A stretch of 64,000 nt of DNA from Bradyrhizobium sp. CCGB01 (GTDB lineage Bacteria; Pseudomonadota; Alphaproteobacteria; Rhizobiales; Xanthobacteraceae), in NCBI RefSeq assembly GCF_024199795.1, contig NZ_JANADK010000001.1, positions 6,696,001 through 6,760,000 of the forward strand, in the 5' to 3' direction. A program made the position numbers and the translations under genes. The notes beneath the pieces were generated by a model that did not search any database, was not told where the DNA came from, and was given only the letters and a program-made list of their open reading frames with translations. Shown here one piece after another: positions 44,983-53,376 of this stretch (within the stretch, counting starts at the first letter, position 1; the number at the start of each line of letters is the position of its first letter).

Positions 44983-46215
44983 CTAGACGCGCTCGATGAT
45001 GACGGCCGGAGCCATGCCACCGGCGGCGCACATGGTGACGAGACCGCGCTTGAGGTCACGCCGTTCGAGCTCGTCGAGCACGGTGCCGATCAGGATCGAG
45101 CCGGTGGCGCCGATGGGATGGCCGAGGGCGATCGAGCCGCCATTGACGTTGACCTTGGCGCGGTCGAGCTTGAGGTCACGGATGTACTTTTCCGCCACCA
45201 CCGCAAACGCCTCGTTGATCTCGAACAGGTCGATGTCGTCGATGGTCAGCCCCGCCTTCGCCAGCACCTTGCGCGTGGCCGGCACCGGCGCGTTCAGCAT
45301 CAGGGTCGGCGAGTCCCCCATGTTGGCCATCGCGACCACGCGCGCGCGGGCTTTCAGGCCATGCGCCTTGGCATAAGCGGGCGATGCAAGGAGGATCGCG
45401 GCAGCACCGTCGACGACGCCGGAGGAATTGCCGGCGTGATGCATGAAGTCGATGTTCAGGTCCGGATGTTTTTGCAGGATGAGACCGCGATAGGTCGTGC
45501 CCTTGTCGTCGAGCGCATAGTCGGCGATCGCGGGGAATGCCGGCTTCAATGCGGCCAGCCCTTCCATCGTGGTCTGCGGCCGCGGGTACTCTTCATGGTC
45601 GAGCGCGAGGCTGCCGTCCTCGCGATGCACAGGCACGAGGCTCTTCTTGAAGTAGCCGTTCGCCATCGCATGCGCCGCACGCTTCTGGCTTTCGAGGCCG
45701 AGCGCGTCGACGTCCTGCCGCGTGATCCCTTCGAGCGTCGCGATCGCATCGGCACAGACGCCCTGATGCGACTGCGGATGCCGCGCACGCAGGCGCAGAT
45801 TGCCAGAGTCCATCATCATCGGACCGCCGCCGCGGCGCCCTTCCATCGACATCATCTCGCAGCCGCCGGCGATGACGAGATCTTCGGTGCCCGACATGAT
45901 CGAGGCCGCGGCCATGTTGACGCTGGTGATGCCGGAGCCGCAGAAGCGGTCGAGCGTCACCGCGCTGGCGCGCACGTCGTAGCCGGCATCGAGCGCCGAC
46001 ATGCGGCCGAGATCGCCGCCTTGCGTCGCCACCTGCGCGCTGCAGCCCCAGACGATGTCATCGACATCGGCGGTGTCGATGCCGGTGCGGTCGGCGAGCG
46101 CGCGCAGCACGGTTGCACCGAGCTGCTGCGGATGAATGCCCGAGAGTGCTCCCTTGCCGGCCTTGCCGACGCCTCGCGGGGTCCGGCAGGCATCGATGAT
46201 CAGCGCATCGGTCAT
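44983..46215 (-). CDS. Acetyl-CoA acetyltransferase / thiolase (410 aa)
   Basis: Thiolase of the FadA/PaaJ group, cleaving 3-ketoacyl-CoA or condensing acetyl-CoA. Nucleophile Cys92 lies in TLDRFCGSGITSVN; the general-base His is in GGSIALGHPIGATG (about residues 359-372); the second active Cys is in LVTMCAAGGMAPA. Length is normal. It stands alone, so the exact pathway (fatty acid, polyhydroxybutyrate or aromatic breakdown) cannot be inferred. Confidence 0.92.
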   Translation of the reverse strand: MTDALIIDACRTPRGVGKAGKGALSGIHPQQLGATVLRALADRTGIDTADVDDIVWGCSAQVATQGGDLGRMSALDAGYDVRASAVTLDRFCGSGITSVNMAAASIMSGTEDLVIAGGCEMMSMEGRRGGGPMMMDSGNLRLRARHPQSHQGVCADAIATLEGITRQDVDALGLESQKRAAHAMANGYFKKSLVPVHREDGSLALDHEEYPRPQTTMEGLAALKPAFPAIADYALDDKGTTYRGLILQKHPDLNIDFMHHAGNSSGVVDGAAAILLASPAYAKAHGLKARARVVAMANMGDSPTLMLNAPVPATRKVLAKAGLTIDDIDLFEINEAFAVVAEKYIRDLKLDRAKVNVNGGSIALGHPIGATGSILIGTVLDELERRDLKRGLVTMCAAGGMAPAVIIERV

Positions 46216-46387
46216 GGGCGTTGTCCTCTTGTTATGAGTGTTGAGGACGGTTTTGAATCAGGGGGTGGGCGGAGTCAATGTGCGGCGCAGACCCTTCTCA
46301 CCCGGATTTTCCGCTGCGCGGTTTGCGCACGAAAGCCTCCGCAACCTCATGGCCCGGCTTGACGGCGTCTGAACGCAATGGAAGCGA

Positions 46388-47851
46388 CTACACCCCCGCC
46401 GCGTTCTTCGCGATCACGTTGCGGTAGAAGCTCGCGCTGAGCTTCGGTGTACGCACCTGCGTGTCGAAATTGACGTGATAGAGCCCGAACCGCTTGCCGA
46501 GCCCGAACACCCATTCGAAATTGTCCAGCAGGCTCCAGAGGAAATAGCCGCGTACCGGCACGCCTTCGGCGGTGGCGCGCTGGAGCTGGGCGAGATAGTT
46601 GCGCAGGTACATGATGCGGTCGGTGTCGTAGATCTTGCCGTCAGGCGACACCACGTCGTCGCTGGAGGTGCCGTTCTCGGTGATGTAGATCGCATCCGTC
46701 TTCCAGATCTTCGCCGCCAGCTTCGGCACCCAGTAGATCGTCTCCGGCGCGATCCGGAGCCAGTCCGAACTCATATGCGGGAACGATTTCGGGATCGGCA
46801 GCGGCATGAAGCCTGCGCCCTGGTCGGAGGGCACCACGTAGTTCTGCGGCGCGTAGATGTTGAGGCCAAGGAAGTCGACCGGTGAGGAGATGATCTTCAG
46901 CTCGGCGTCGGTGTATTTCGGCGCATTGGCGCCCGCATATTTCAGGAAGGCGTCGGTGTATTGGCCCGTCATGATGACGTTGAGATAACCGGCATTCATC
47001 TCGCGCAGCGCAATCTCGGCGGCGCGGACATGCTCGGGCGTGTCGATCGCGGGAACGCAGACGTCGATGTTCTCGGCCGGCCCCACCCGTGTGCCGCGGC
47101 GGCCACGGGCTCGCACCGCCTGCACCGCGATCCCGTGCGCGAGCGCGCTGTTGTGCCTGATCTGGTTGACCTCGGCCTGCGGCAGCGTCACGCCCGGCGC
47201 ATCGATGCCGAGGCCATAGCCGAACTGGACGAAGCGCCCGCTCTCGTTCAGCGTGAATACGTTCTTGACGCGATCGGTCAGGCGCTCGGCGACATAGCCC
47301 GCATAGTCACCGAAAATCTTGCAGGTCTCGGTCGAGCGCCAGCCGCCAAAACGGTCCTGGAGCGATTGCGGCAGGTCCCAGTGATAGAGCGTCAGCCACG
47401 GCTCGATGCCATTCTTGAGGAGCTCGTCGACGAGGCGGTTGTAGAAGTCGAGCCCCCTAGGGTTCGGCTTGCCGTCGCCATCCGGAAACACCCGCGGCCA
47501 GGCCACCGAGAAGCGATAGGCCTTGCAGCCGAGCTCCTTGATGAGCGCGATGTCCTCCTTGTAGCGGTGATAATGCTCAACGGCGCGATCGCCGGTGGTG
47601 CCGTCCTCGATCTTGCCGGGGATGCGCACGAACTTGTCCCAGATCGAAGCCCCTCGCCCGTCCACATTGACCGCGCCCTCGACCTGATAGGACGAGGTCG
47701 CCGTGCCCCAGACAAAGCCCGCCGGAAAGCCGTCCATGCCTCGCGGCGCCGCCGCCCGCTTGGCCTCGGCGGCCTCCAACGGATTTGCCAGCCCGGCCGC
47801 GGACAATCCCGCCAGCGTGGCAAACTGGCGACGCGAGACCTTGTCCGACAT
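46388..47851 (-). CDS. GH1 beta-glucosidase with a Tat signal (487 aa)
   Basis: Family 1 glycoside hydrolase. A twin-arginine signal (VSRRQFATLAGLSAAGL, cleavage near the Leu-Glu-Ala-Ala region, about residue 27) sends it to the periplasm. Barrel motifs are PAGFVWGTATSSYQVEGAV, YRFSVAWPRVFPDGDG and LTLYHWDLPQSLQDRFGGW. The acid/base Glu is in TLNESG, where GH1 enzymes normally have NEP, and the nucleophile Glu is in YITENG. ATG 47851 is chosen for the Tat signal. Export and the altered NEP motif are both unusual. Confidence 0.9.
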   Translation of the reverse strand: MSDKVSRRQFATLAGLSAAGLANPLEAAEAKRAAAPRGMDGFPAGFVWGTATSSYQVEGAVNVDGRGASIWDKFVRIPGKIEDGTTGDRAVEHYHRYKEDIALIKELGCKAYRFSVAWPRVFPDGDGKPNPRGLDFYNRLVDELLKNGIEPWLTLYHWDLPQSLQDRFGGWRSTETCKIFGDYAGYVAERLTDRVKNVFTLNESGRFVQFGYGLGIDAPGVTLPQAEVNQIRHNSALAHGIAVQAVRARGRRGTRVGPAENIDVCVPAIDTPEHVRAAEIALREMNAGYLNVIMTGQYTDAFLKYAGANAPKYTDAELKIISSPVDFLGLNIYAPQNYVVPSDQGAGFMPLPIPKSFPHMSSDWLRIAPETIYWVPKLAAKIWKTDAIYITENGTSSDDVVSPDGKIYDTDRIMYLRNYLAQLQRATAEGVPVRGYFLWSLLDNFEWVFGLGKRFGLYHVNFDTQVRTPKLSASFYRNVIAKNAAGV

Positions 47852-48054
47852 TGATGCTGCTCCGAGGGTGATGCTGATGCTGCGGCACAATGGCGCGTCG
47901 CAGGCGGTTTGAGAAGACGTGAGGCCGGGATTTGCAGATGCAGAATTGCGGCACACCGACCCACCACAGAATTTACCTCAATTAACCTGCAAAGCTCTCC
48001 GTTCTCCAGCAAGTTTTGCGTCGAGCCATGTCGATCAAGCGATGGAGACGGAAG

Positions 48055-48894
48055 ATGAGCGAAGAGACAGACCTCGAGACGACCGGCATTGGACGCCGGG
48101 ATGTTCTTCTCACGGCCGGAGCCATGCTGGCAGGAATGACGGCAGCCAATCCGGCGGCTGCGAATGCCCAAGGCGCTCCCCGCCCCGCTTCGGTCGCCCG
48201 CGATTCCGCGCCGCTCGGCGCGCGGCTGCAAGGCGTCCAGCATTTCGGCGTGACCGTGCAAAACATGAATCGCGCCTTCGAATTCTACACTGAAGTGCTC
48301 GGCGGCACCGAGATTTTCCGCGACGGTGACTTCCAGGGTGAACCGATCCACAACACGCTCTTGACCGATCAGGAAATCGAAGCGCGCGAGCGTCATGTCA
48401 ACCCGCGCACGATCGGGGTTCCCGATCTCAGGGGCGGCACCCAACGCCTGGACGTGCGCTTCGTCCAGTTCGACAACGTCGTGATCGAGCTTCTGCAATA
48501 TCGCGACGCCGGTCAGCCGTCGGGCAGCGGCGACAGCTTCGCGGAACCTCGCGATCACATGAGCCCGGCGTTTCCGCGCTCCATGCACATCTGTTTCTAC
48601 GTGAGGGATGACGTCGACTTCAACAAGTTCATCCATGACCTCGAAGCAGAATCGGCGCGCCGCGGCATGACGCAGGTGCGGGCCAATCGTGTGATCACCG
48701 TGACGTCCGAGCAGCAACGCCGCGCCGCCCCGATCGAGGCGAACACCAATCGCATCACGCAGGGCCTCTCGGAAGGCTGGGAGCTGATCTACTGCAAGGG
48801 TCCCGAGGGAGAACAGCTTGAATTCGTCAAGGCCCTGGGGCCGGTCAAGAAACGCTTCAGTGACGCGCTCGCCGCCCGCCAGCAGCGGGGCTAG
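48055..48894 (+). CDS. Tat-exported VOC/glyoxalase-fold protein (279 aa)
   Basis: A twin-arginine signal (GIGRRDVLLTAGAMLAGMTA, cleavage near ANAQ) precedes a vicinal-oxygen-chelate fold: QHFGVTVQNMNRAFEFYTEVLGG (first beta-alpha unit, about residues 62-84), RFVQFDNVVIELLQYRDAG and SMHICFYVRDDVDFNKFIHDLE (second unit), ending GPEGEQLEFVKALG. Possible metal ligands are the His of QHFGV and Glu of VIELLQY. The substrate is unknown. ATG 48055 follows GGAGACGGAAG. A secreted ABM-domain protein follows on the same strand. Confidence 0.8.
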   Translation: MSEETDLETTGIGRRDVLLTAGAMLAGMTAANPAAANAQGAPRPASVARDSAPLGARLQGVQHFGVTVQNMNRAFEFYTEVLGGTEIFRDGDFQGEPIHNTLLTDQEIEARERHVNPRTIGVPDLRGGTQRLDVRFVQFDNVVIELLQYRDAGQPSGSGDSFAEPRDHMSPAFPRSMHICFYVRDDVDFNKFIHDLEAESARRGMTQVRANRVITVTSEQQRRAAPIEANTNRITQGLSEGWELIYCKGPEGEQLEFVKALGPVKKRFSDALAARQQRG

Positions 48895-48966
48895 AGCAGC
48901 ACGACGCCTGTTCCTGTGAGCCCCTGCCCTGCAAGACGCATGCGTGCGTACCGGAGGATGATCCCC

Positions 48967-49380
48967 ATGACGTCACGAACACGAATGATCCTGGCCCTCG
49001 CCGCTGCTTTACTCGGCGGCGCGGCGCCGGCCGCCACACAGGAGCGCGATGGCGTTCGCTATCGCGCCATTCCCGACGGCGCCTATTCGGTTGTCGCTGA
49101 AGTGCGGGCCAAGCCCGGCAAGGAGCGCGCGCTTCGCGAAGCAACGCTGCCGCTCGTCACGCTCGTCCGCAGCGATCCAAAGAACCTCGTCTACTTCTTC
49201 CAGGAGGATCGCGAGACGCCGGGACGCTTCATCTTCTATGAGATCTTCGCAACCCGCGACGACTTCGAGGCCCACAACGCCATGCCCTATGTCCAGCAGT
49301 GGTTCGGCCGGCTTCCCGAACTGGCGGAAGGTGGCGTCGTGGTCAGGCGGCTGGAAATCCTCGGCCACAACGGCGGTTGA
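48967..49380 (+). CDS. Secreted antibiotic-biosynthesis-monooxygenase-fold protein (137 aa)
   Basis: Signal peptide about residues 1-23 (RMILALAAALLGGAAPAAT) then a dimeric ABM/quinol-monooxygenase-like fold: YSVVAEVRAKPGKERALREATLPLVTLVRSD, NLVYFFQEDRETPGRFIFYEIFATRDDFEAHNAMPYVQQW. ATG 48967 is preferred over ATG 48958, because the GGAGG at 48953 abuts the latter but sits 9 bp from the former. With the Tat-exported VOC gene 72 bp upstream it may form a periplasmic pair. Confidence 0.82.
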   Translation: MTSRTRMILALAAALLGGAAPAATQERDGVRYRAIPDGAYSVVAEVRAKPGKERALREATLPLVTLVRSDPKNLVYFFQEDRETPGRFIFYEIFATRDDFEAHNAMPYVQQWFGRLPELAEGGVVVRRLEILGHNGG

Positions 49381-49413
49381 TTTCACCGCAAGGCGGCAGC
49401 ATCGCTTGATGGA

Positions 49414-52239
49414 TCAGGACAAGCGGGCGATCTGCCGCCGCGCGATCGCCTCCCCTCTGGTCTCGTCAAGAATTTCCCGCGCCCGGGCCAGCCCGGGAAC
49501 GTGCTCCCGGTCGCCGAGACGTCCCAGCAGTTCGCTGAGGACGGCGTGCGCGACCGCCGTTCGTCCGGCGACCAGCTCCAGTTCGGCGAGACCGACGCTG
49601 GCATCGCATTCATGGAAATAGATGCCCAGCGAGCGCATCAATTCGATCGCGCCCACGAACAGGTTTCTCGCGGCATCCAGATCGCCCGGCCGATTGCGCG
49701 CCATCAGGATCCTTGCGAGGACGGGGTTGTATCGTCCAATGAACCGGCCATCCCGGTCGCCGAGGCATTGTGTCATCGCCTGCTTTGCCGCGGCCTCCGC
49801 TCCATCCAGATCACCTAACAAGCGTCGCGTCTCCGCAAGTTCAACCCACAGGATCGGATGAAGCGTCCCTGTCTTCAGGATGAATCCGTCCTGCAGACTA
49901 CGGGTCAGACTGCGTTCTGCCGCCTCCAGGTCACGGGCTTCCTCGCGGACCAGAAGGGCCTGGAAGACATCAACCAGAACGCGCCATGGACGATAGAAGC
50001 TGGAAACAGCCTCGAGCTTCCGCAAATAGAGTCTGACGCGCTCAAAATCGCCGGACGCAAGGTTGGCCCAGATAGCTCCCTGGGCGAGGACAAAATACAG
50101 GGTGGTCACGTGGCCCTGGCTTTCCGCCTGGCTGACGGTCGAAGCCAGCAGAGACCGCGCCTGATCGGAATACCCCAGATAATATTTAGCGAGCCCGAGG
50201 CCGACCTTGCAGGAGATGATCGAGTCGATACCGCCAAAATAAAGCGAAACCCTTCGCGGAATCGCCGTTCGGTCGTCGAGAAACGCCTCGAACTTCTGCT
50301 GTGCCAACCTCATGTCGGAGTCCTCAAAAGCCTGGAAGGCAGACCAGCGCAGGAGAAGTCTCGACATCACGGCATCGTTCGATCTCCTGCATACCGCTGC
50401 GAACGCATCGATGTACGGCGAAGCGGGACGCCTGGTCAGGAGCATGTTTTGAACGATGCCGTAGAGCGCTCGCATCTCCAGGAAATCGTTGCGCGCGATT
50501 TGCGCTGCGCGCCAGGCGTGTTCGTAGAGGCTCGCGCCTTCGAGGCCCGGCACATAGACCTGCGCCGCCGCGAGCGCGACCAGCACGCGAGATCTCACGG
50601 CGGGCCCGACATCGGGGCTGCTGTCGGCAAAGCGCAACGCCAGCTCCAGATGAGGAACGCCTTGCGCGAGTGAGGTGAACTCGAGCCATAGACGTTCGGC
50701 TGCAAGAACCAGCGCCATCCCGAGGCCGGGGTTGACGGAAAACGCCCAATCGAGAGCAACGCGAACCTCGTCGATGTAACCGCGCAGCCGTGCACCGTCC
50801 GCGACGGACTCGGGGGCGTCCCAATCCCTCCGTTCCAGCACGTCGAGGAAATAGCGCGCGTGGCGCTCGTGCACCCGCTCCCGATCGCCTGCCGCGCCCG
50901 ATGCCCGCGTGGCATAGGCCCGCGTGGTCTCCAGCAAGCGATATTCCAGCAGCGTGGCGCGATGATCGAGGCTCAGAAACGACTTGCTCGCCAATGCGGC
51001 AACCGCTTCGCGGACACCCGCCATGTCCAGATCGTCATCGCTGGCAACCGCAATCGCGGCATCGAGGGTGAAAGGCCCGGCAAAAAGGGAGAGGCGCCCG
51101 AGCACCACCTGCTCCCTTTCGGGAAGCAGGTTGTAGCTCCAGTCGATCGTGGCGGCGAGCGAGCGATGACGCGGAATGGTGGTCCGGCGATCGACCCAGA
51201 GCAGGGAAAACCGCTCGTCGAGCCCGCGGCGAACCTCGTCGACGCCGAGGACGTCGACCATCGACGCCGCGAGCTCGATAGCCAGGGGCATTCCGTCGAG
51301 ATGCCGGCAGATATCCGCGATCGCTGCCGCGACGGTATCGTCGATCTCGAAGCCCGGAATTCGCTGGCAGACGGTTCGCGTGAACAGCTGGGCTGATGAA
51401 TAATCCTGAAGGTTCTCCGCCGTCACCGGAACGGACGACGGCGGTGTTTCCAGCGGACCGAGACGCCAGACCAGCTCGCCTTCGATCCGCATGGTTTCGC
51501 GGGTCGTCACCAGAATGTGGACGTCGCTCGTATCGCTGAGCACACTTTCGACGAGAAGCGCGACATTCTCGGTGACATGCTCGCAGGAATCCAGGACCAG
51601 CAGCAGGTGCCGGCCATGGAGGGCCAGCAGGACCTGATCGAGACTTGCGGCGATGTGAACCGGCAGATCAAGCGCGCCAGTGACTGCCGCGCAGACCCGG
51701 CTTCCGTCGGTGATGCGGTCGAGCTCGACAAGGCACACGCCGTCGGCGTAGGCCGCTTCGAGTTCGCTTGCCACGGCAAGCGCCACTGTCGTCTTGCCGA
51801 TTCCACCGGGCCCCAGGACCGTGACAAGCCGGTGGTTCTGCAGGAGCTCCCCGATGTTGCCGATCACCGCACCGCGGCCAATCGGCGTGTTCGTCGCGGC
51901 CGGCGCCCGAGATCGGCTCTTCGGTGCGCGATAGACGCTGACCTCCCCGACGAAGCGGTATCCGAAGGATGGCTCTGCGCGGATCAGGTCGCCGTATTCA
52001 TGAAGAGCTTTTCTCAGGCCGGAGATCTGAACCTTCAGGTTGGCCTCGGTCACGATCCTCCCGGGCCACGCCCGATCGTAGAGCTCAGACCTCGAGACGA
52101 GCTCACCCGGAGCTTCCAGGAGAGCACCCAGGATCGCAGCCGCGCGCGAGCCAATCCTCACGGGGGTCTCACCGTGCAACAGCAGGCGTCTGGCCAGGCT
52201 GAAACGAAATGGTCCAAACGTAACTTCCGGACCCGACAT
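49414..52239 (-). CDS. Large wHTH transcriptional regulator with NB-ARC-like ATPase and TPR-like tail (941 aa)
   Basis: STAND-type signal regulator. Residues about 5-100 are an OmpR/PhoB-type winged helix (FGPFRFSLARRLLLHGETPV, EANLKVQISGLRKALHEYG, SFGYRFVGEV). The ATPase has Walker A GPGGIGKTT (143-151), Walker B LLLVLD (212-217) and a helical lid with HLDGMPLAIELAAS. Residues about 480-941 are all-helical and TPR-like, the probable ligand-sensing part. ATG 52239 is chosen for the wHTH start. Targets are unknown; the neighbouring secreted VOC/ABM genes, convergent with it, and the GrlR-like gene on the same strand are candidates. Confidence 0.88.
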   Translation of the reverse strand: MSGPEVTFGPFRFSLARRLLLHGETPVRIGSRAAAILGALLEAPGELVSRSELYDRAWPGRIVTEANLKVQISGLRKALHEYGDLIRAEPSFGYRFVGEVSVYRAPKSRSRAPAATNTPIGRGAVIGNIGELLQNHRLVTVLGPGGIGKTTVALAVASELEAAYADGVCLVELDRITDGSRVCAAVTGALDLPVHIAASLDQVLLALHGRHLLLVLDSCEHVTENVALLVESVLSDTSDVHILVTTRETMRIEGELVWRLGPLETPPSSVPVTAENLQDYSSAQLFTRTVCQRIPGFEIDDTVAAAIADICRHLDGMPLAIELAASMVDVLGVDEVRRGLDERFSLLWVDRRTTIPRHRSLAATIDWSYNLLPEREQVVLGRLSLFAGPFTLDAAIAVASDDDLDMAGVREAVAALASKSFLSLDHRATLLEYRLLETTRAYATRASGAAGDRERVHERHARYFLDVLERRDWDAPESVADGARLRGYIDEVRVALDWAFSVNPGLGMALVLAAERLWLEFTSLAQGVPHLELALRFADSSPDVGPAVRSRVLVALAAAQVYVPGLEGASLYEHAWRAAQIARNDFLEMRALYGIVQNMLLTRRPASPYIDAFAAVCRRSNDAVMSRLLLRWSAFQAFEDSDMRLAQQKFEAFLDDRTAIPRRVSLYFGGIDSIISCKVGLGLAKYYLGYSDQARSLLASTVSQAESQGHVTTLYFVLAQGAIWANLASGDFERVRLYLRKLEAVSSFYRPWRVLVDVFQALLVREEARDLEAAERSLTRSLQDGFILKTGTLHPILWVELAETRRLLGDLDGAEAAAKQAMTQCLGDRDGRFIGRYNPVLARILMARNRPGDLDAARNLFVGAIELMRSLGIYFHECDASVGLAELELVAGRTAVAHAVLSELLGRLGDREHVPGLARAREILDETRGEAIARRQIARLS

Positions 52240-52569
52240 TGCCTGCTCAGCCCTCAGCGAAGCGATGGTCGATCGGTCGGCCGTTCTGCGGAGGCGTCGC
52301 GCGATCGCTGGTCTTGCGGCTACAGCATCTCGACAAGATGTCGCAGGCACGGGAAGCGTTGGATCGGGTGATATCGGGATCGCGCGGGATCATCGGTTCT
52401 GGCCAGTACTCAGCCGGTACGAAGATACGCAGCTATCAGGCACAGGACCGGAATTCTTTCGGATTGGCACGAATAGGTCGGGCGAACTGACGCAGCCAGC
52501 GTTCGATGCATCCGAGGAGCCGATGCCGGAGCAAGGCGCAGGAGGGCCCGCAGGTGCCCGCGCGTGCGG
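52240..52569. other. 330-bp intergenic region, nothing recognised
   Basis: It separates the GrlR-like gene from the large regulator gene on the minus strand, and so should carry the regulator's promoter. Open frames here are short and show no family or start signal. No hairpin or repeat was noticed. Confidence 0.4.
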
Positions 52570-52977
52570 TCAGCGCGAGCGCTTCGGCAATTTCGGGAGC
52601 TTGCCAGGATCGAACGGGGGGACCTTCGCGATCTGTTCGGGGGCCGGCGTCGGCTGTTCGGTCCGAATGAGCGTTCCCTGGAGCAAGACGCCCGGCGCCT
52701 GTCCCGCCGTCGCGGTGTAAGTCGCGATCTTGCCGGGGCACGTCCCCTGGATCTCCAGCGTGAGCTCATCGTCGACGCCGAAGACCGTTGCACGTCCGTC
52801 GGTATGACGCTTCGTCGACACGGTGGCGGTGAAGCGATCTCCATCGAGCTTGCAGGAGCCGTGATACGTCATCAGGCTGTCGCAGCCCCAGATCTGTCCG
52901 TCTGCGACATGGACGATCCCGGTCCCCTGGTCGATCGGCGTCTTGTACCAGGCCGCGTAGGTGCCGTCCTTCAGCAT
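52570..52977 (-). CDS. GrlR-like regulatory protein (135 aa)
   Basis: Resembles the GrlR family, beta-barrel proteins that in enteropathogenic bacteria inhibit a type III secretion activator: LKDGTYAAWYKTPIDQGTGI, WGCDSLMTYHGSCKLDGDRFTATVSTKRHTDGR, VFGVDDELTLEIQG. Related proteins are frequent in rhizobia without type III links. ATG 52977 has GGAG 6 bp upstream and is preferred to in-frame ATGs at 52995 and 53016. The Pro-rich tail (PAPEQIAKVPPFDPGKLPKL) is extra. No partner activator is visible. Confidence 0.72.
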   Translation of the reverse strand: MLKDGTYAAWYKTPIDQGTGIVHVADGQIWGCDSLMTYHGSCKLDGDRFTATVSTKRHTDGRATVFGVDDELTLEIQGTCPGKIATYTATAGQAPGVLLQGTLIRTEQPTPAPEQIAKVPPFDPGKLPKLPKRSR

Positions 52978-53035
52978 GGGAGTCTCCGCTGACATTCCCT
53001 CGCGAACAATCCGCATGATCAGCGCTAAGAAACGG

Positions 53036-53203
53036 TTAATCGCGCGGCCCGTGCGAATCCGGTCGCTCCTTTCGCAACTCGGCTTCCAGTTCCTCGATGA
53101 TGCTGTGAAGCAGACCGGCGGCAAGCGGATCGGTGACTTCCCGCTCCAGGCGCCTGTAACGCGCGATCTGGAATTCCTGCTCTTGCAACTGGCGCTCGGT
53201 CAT
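53036..53203 (-). CDS. Small conserved-looking coiled protein (55 aa)
   Basis: A 55-codon frame, ATG 53203 to TAA 53036, with a GGAGGG site about 8 bp upstream. The product starts MTERQLQEQEFQIARYRRLE and continues with AAGLLHSIIEELEAELRKER, a charged helical hairpin. The strong ribosome site and regular heptads make it credible. No function known. Confidence 0.65.
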   Translation of the reverse strand: MTERQLQEQEFQIARYRRLEREVTDPLAAGLLHSIIEELEAELRKERPDSHGPRD

Positions 53204-53376
53204 CGGACGGGCCCTCCGGCAAACCTACCCGGAAACAGCCAAGTCGTTTCGTTACAATTTTAAGATCATTGGCGATGGTTTCTGATCGGTTAAGGAACGC
53301 GGCGCCGAGCAGGCAGGTCTGTGGGGTTTGTACTGTCTCGCCTGTGGCCGACGCCGGTGGCTCAACGGAACCACCC

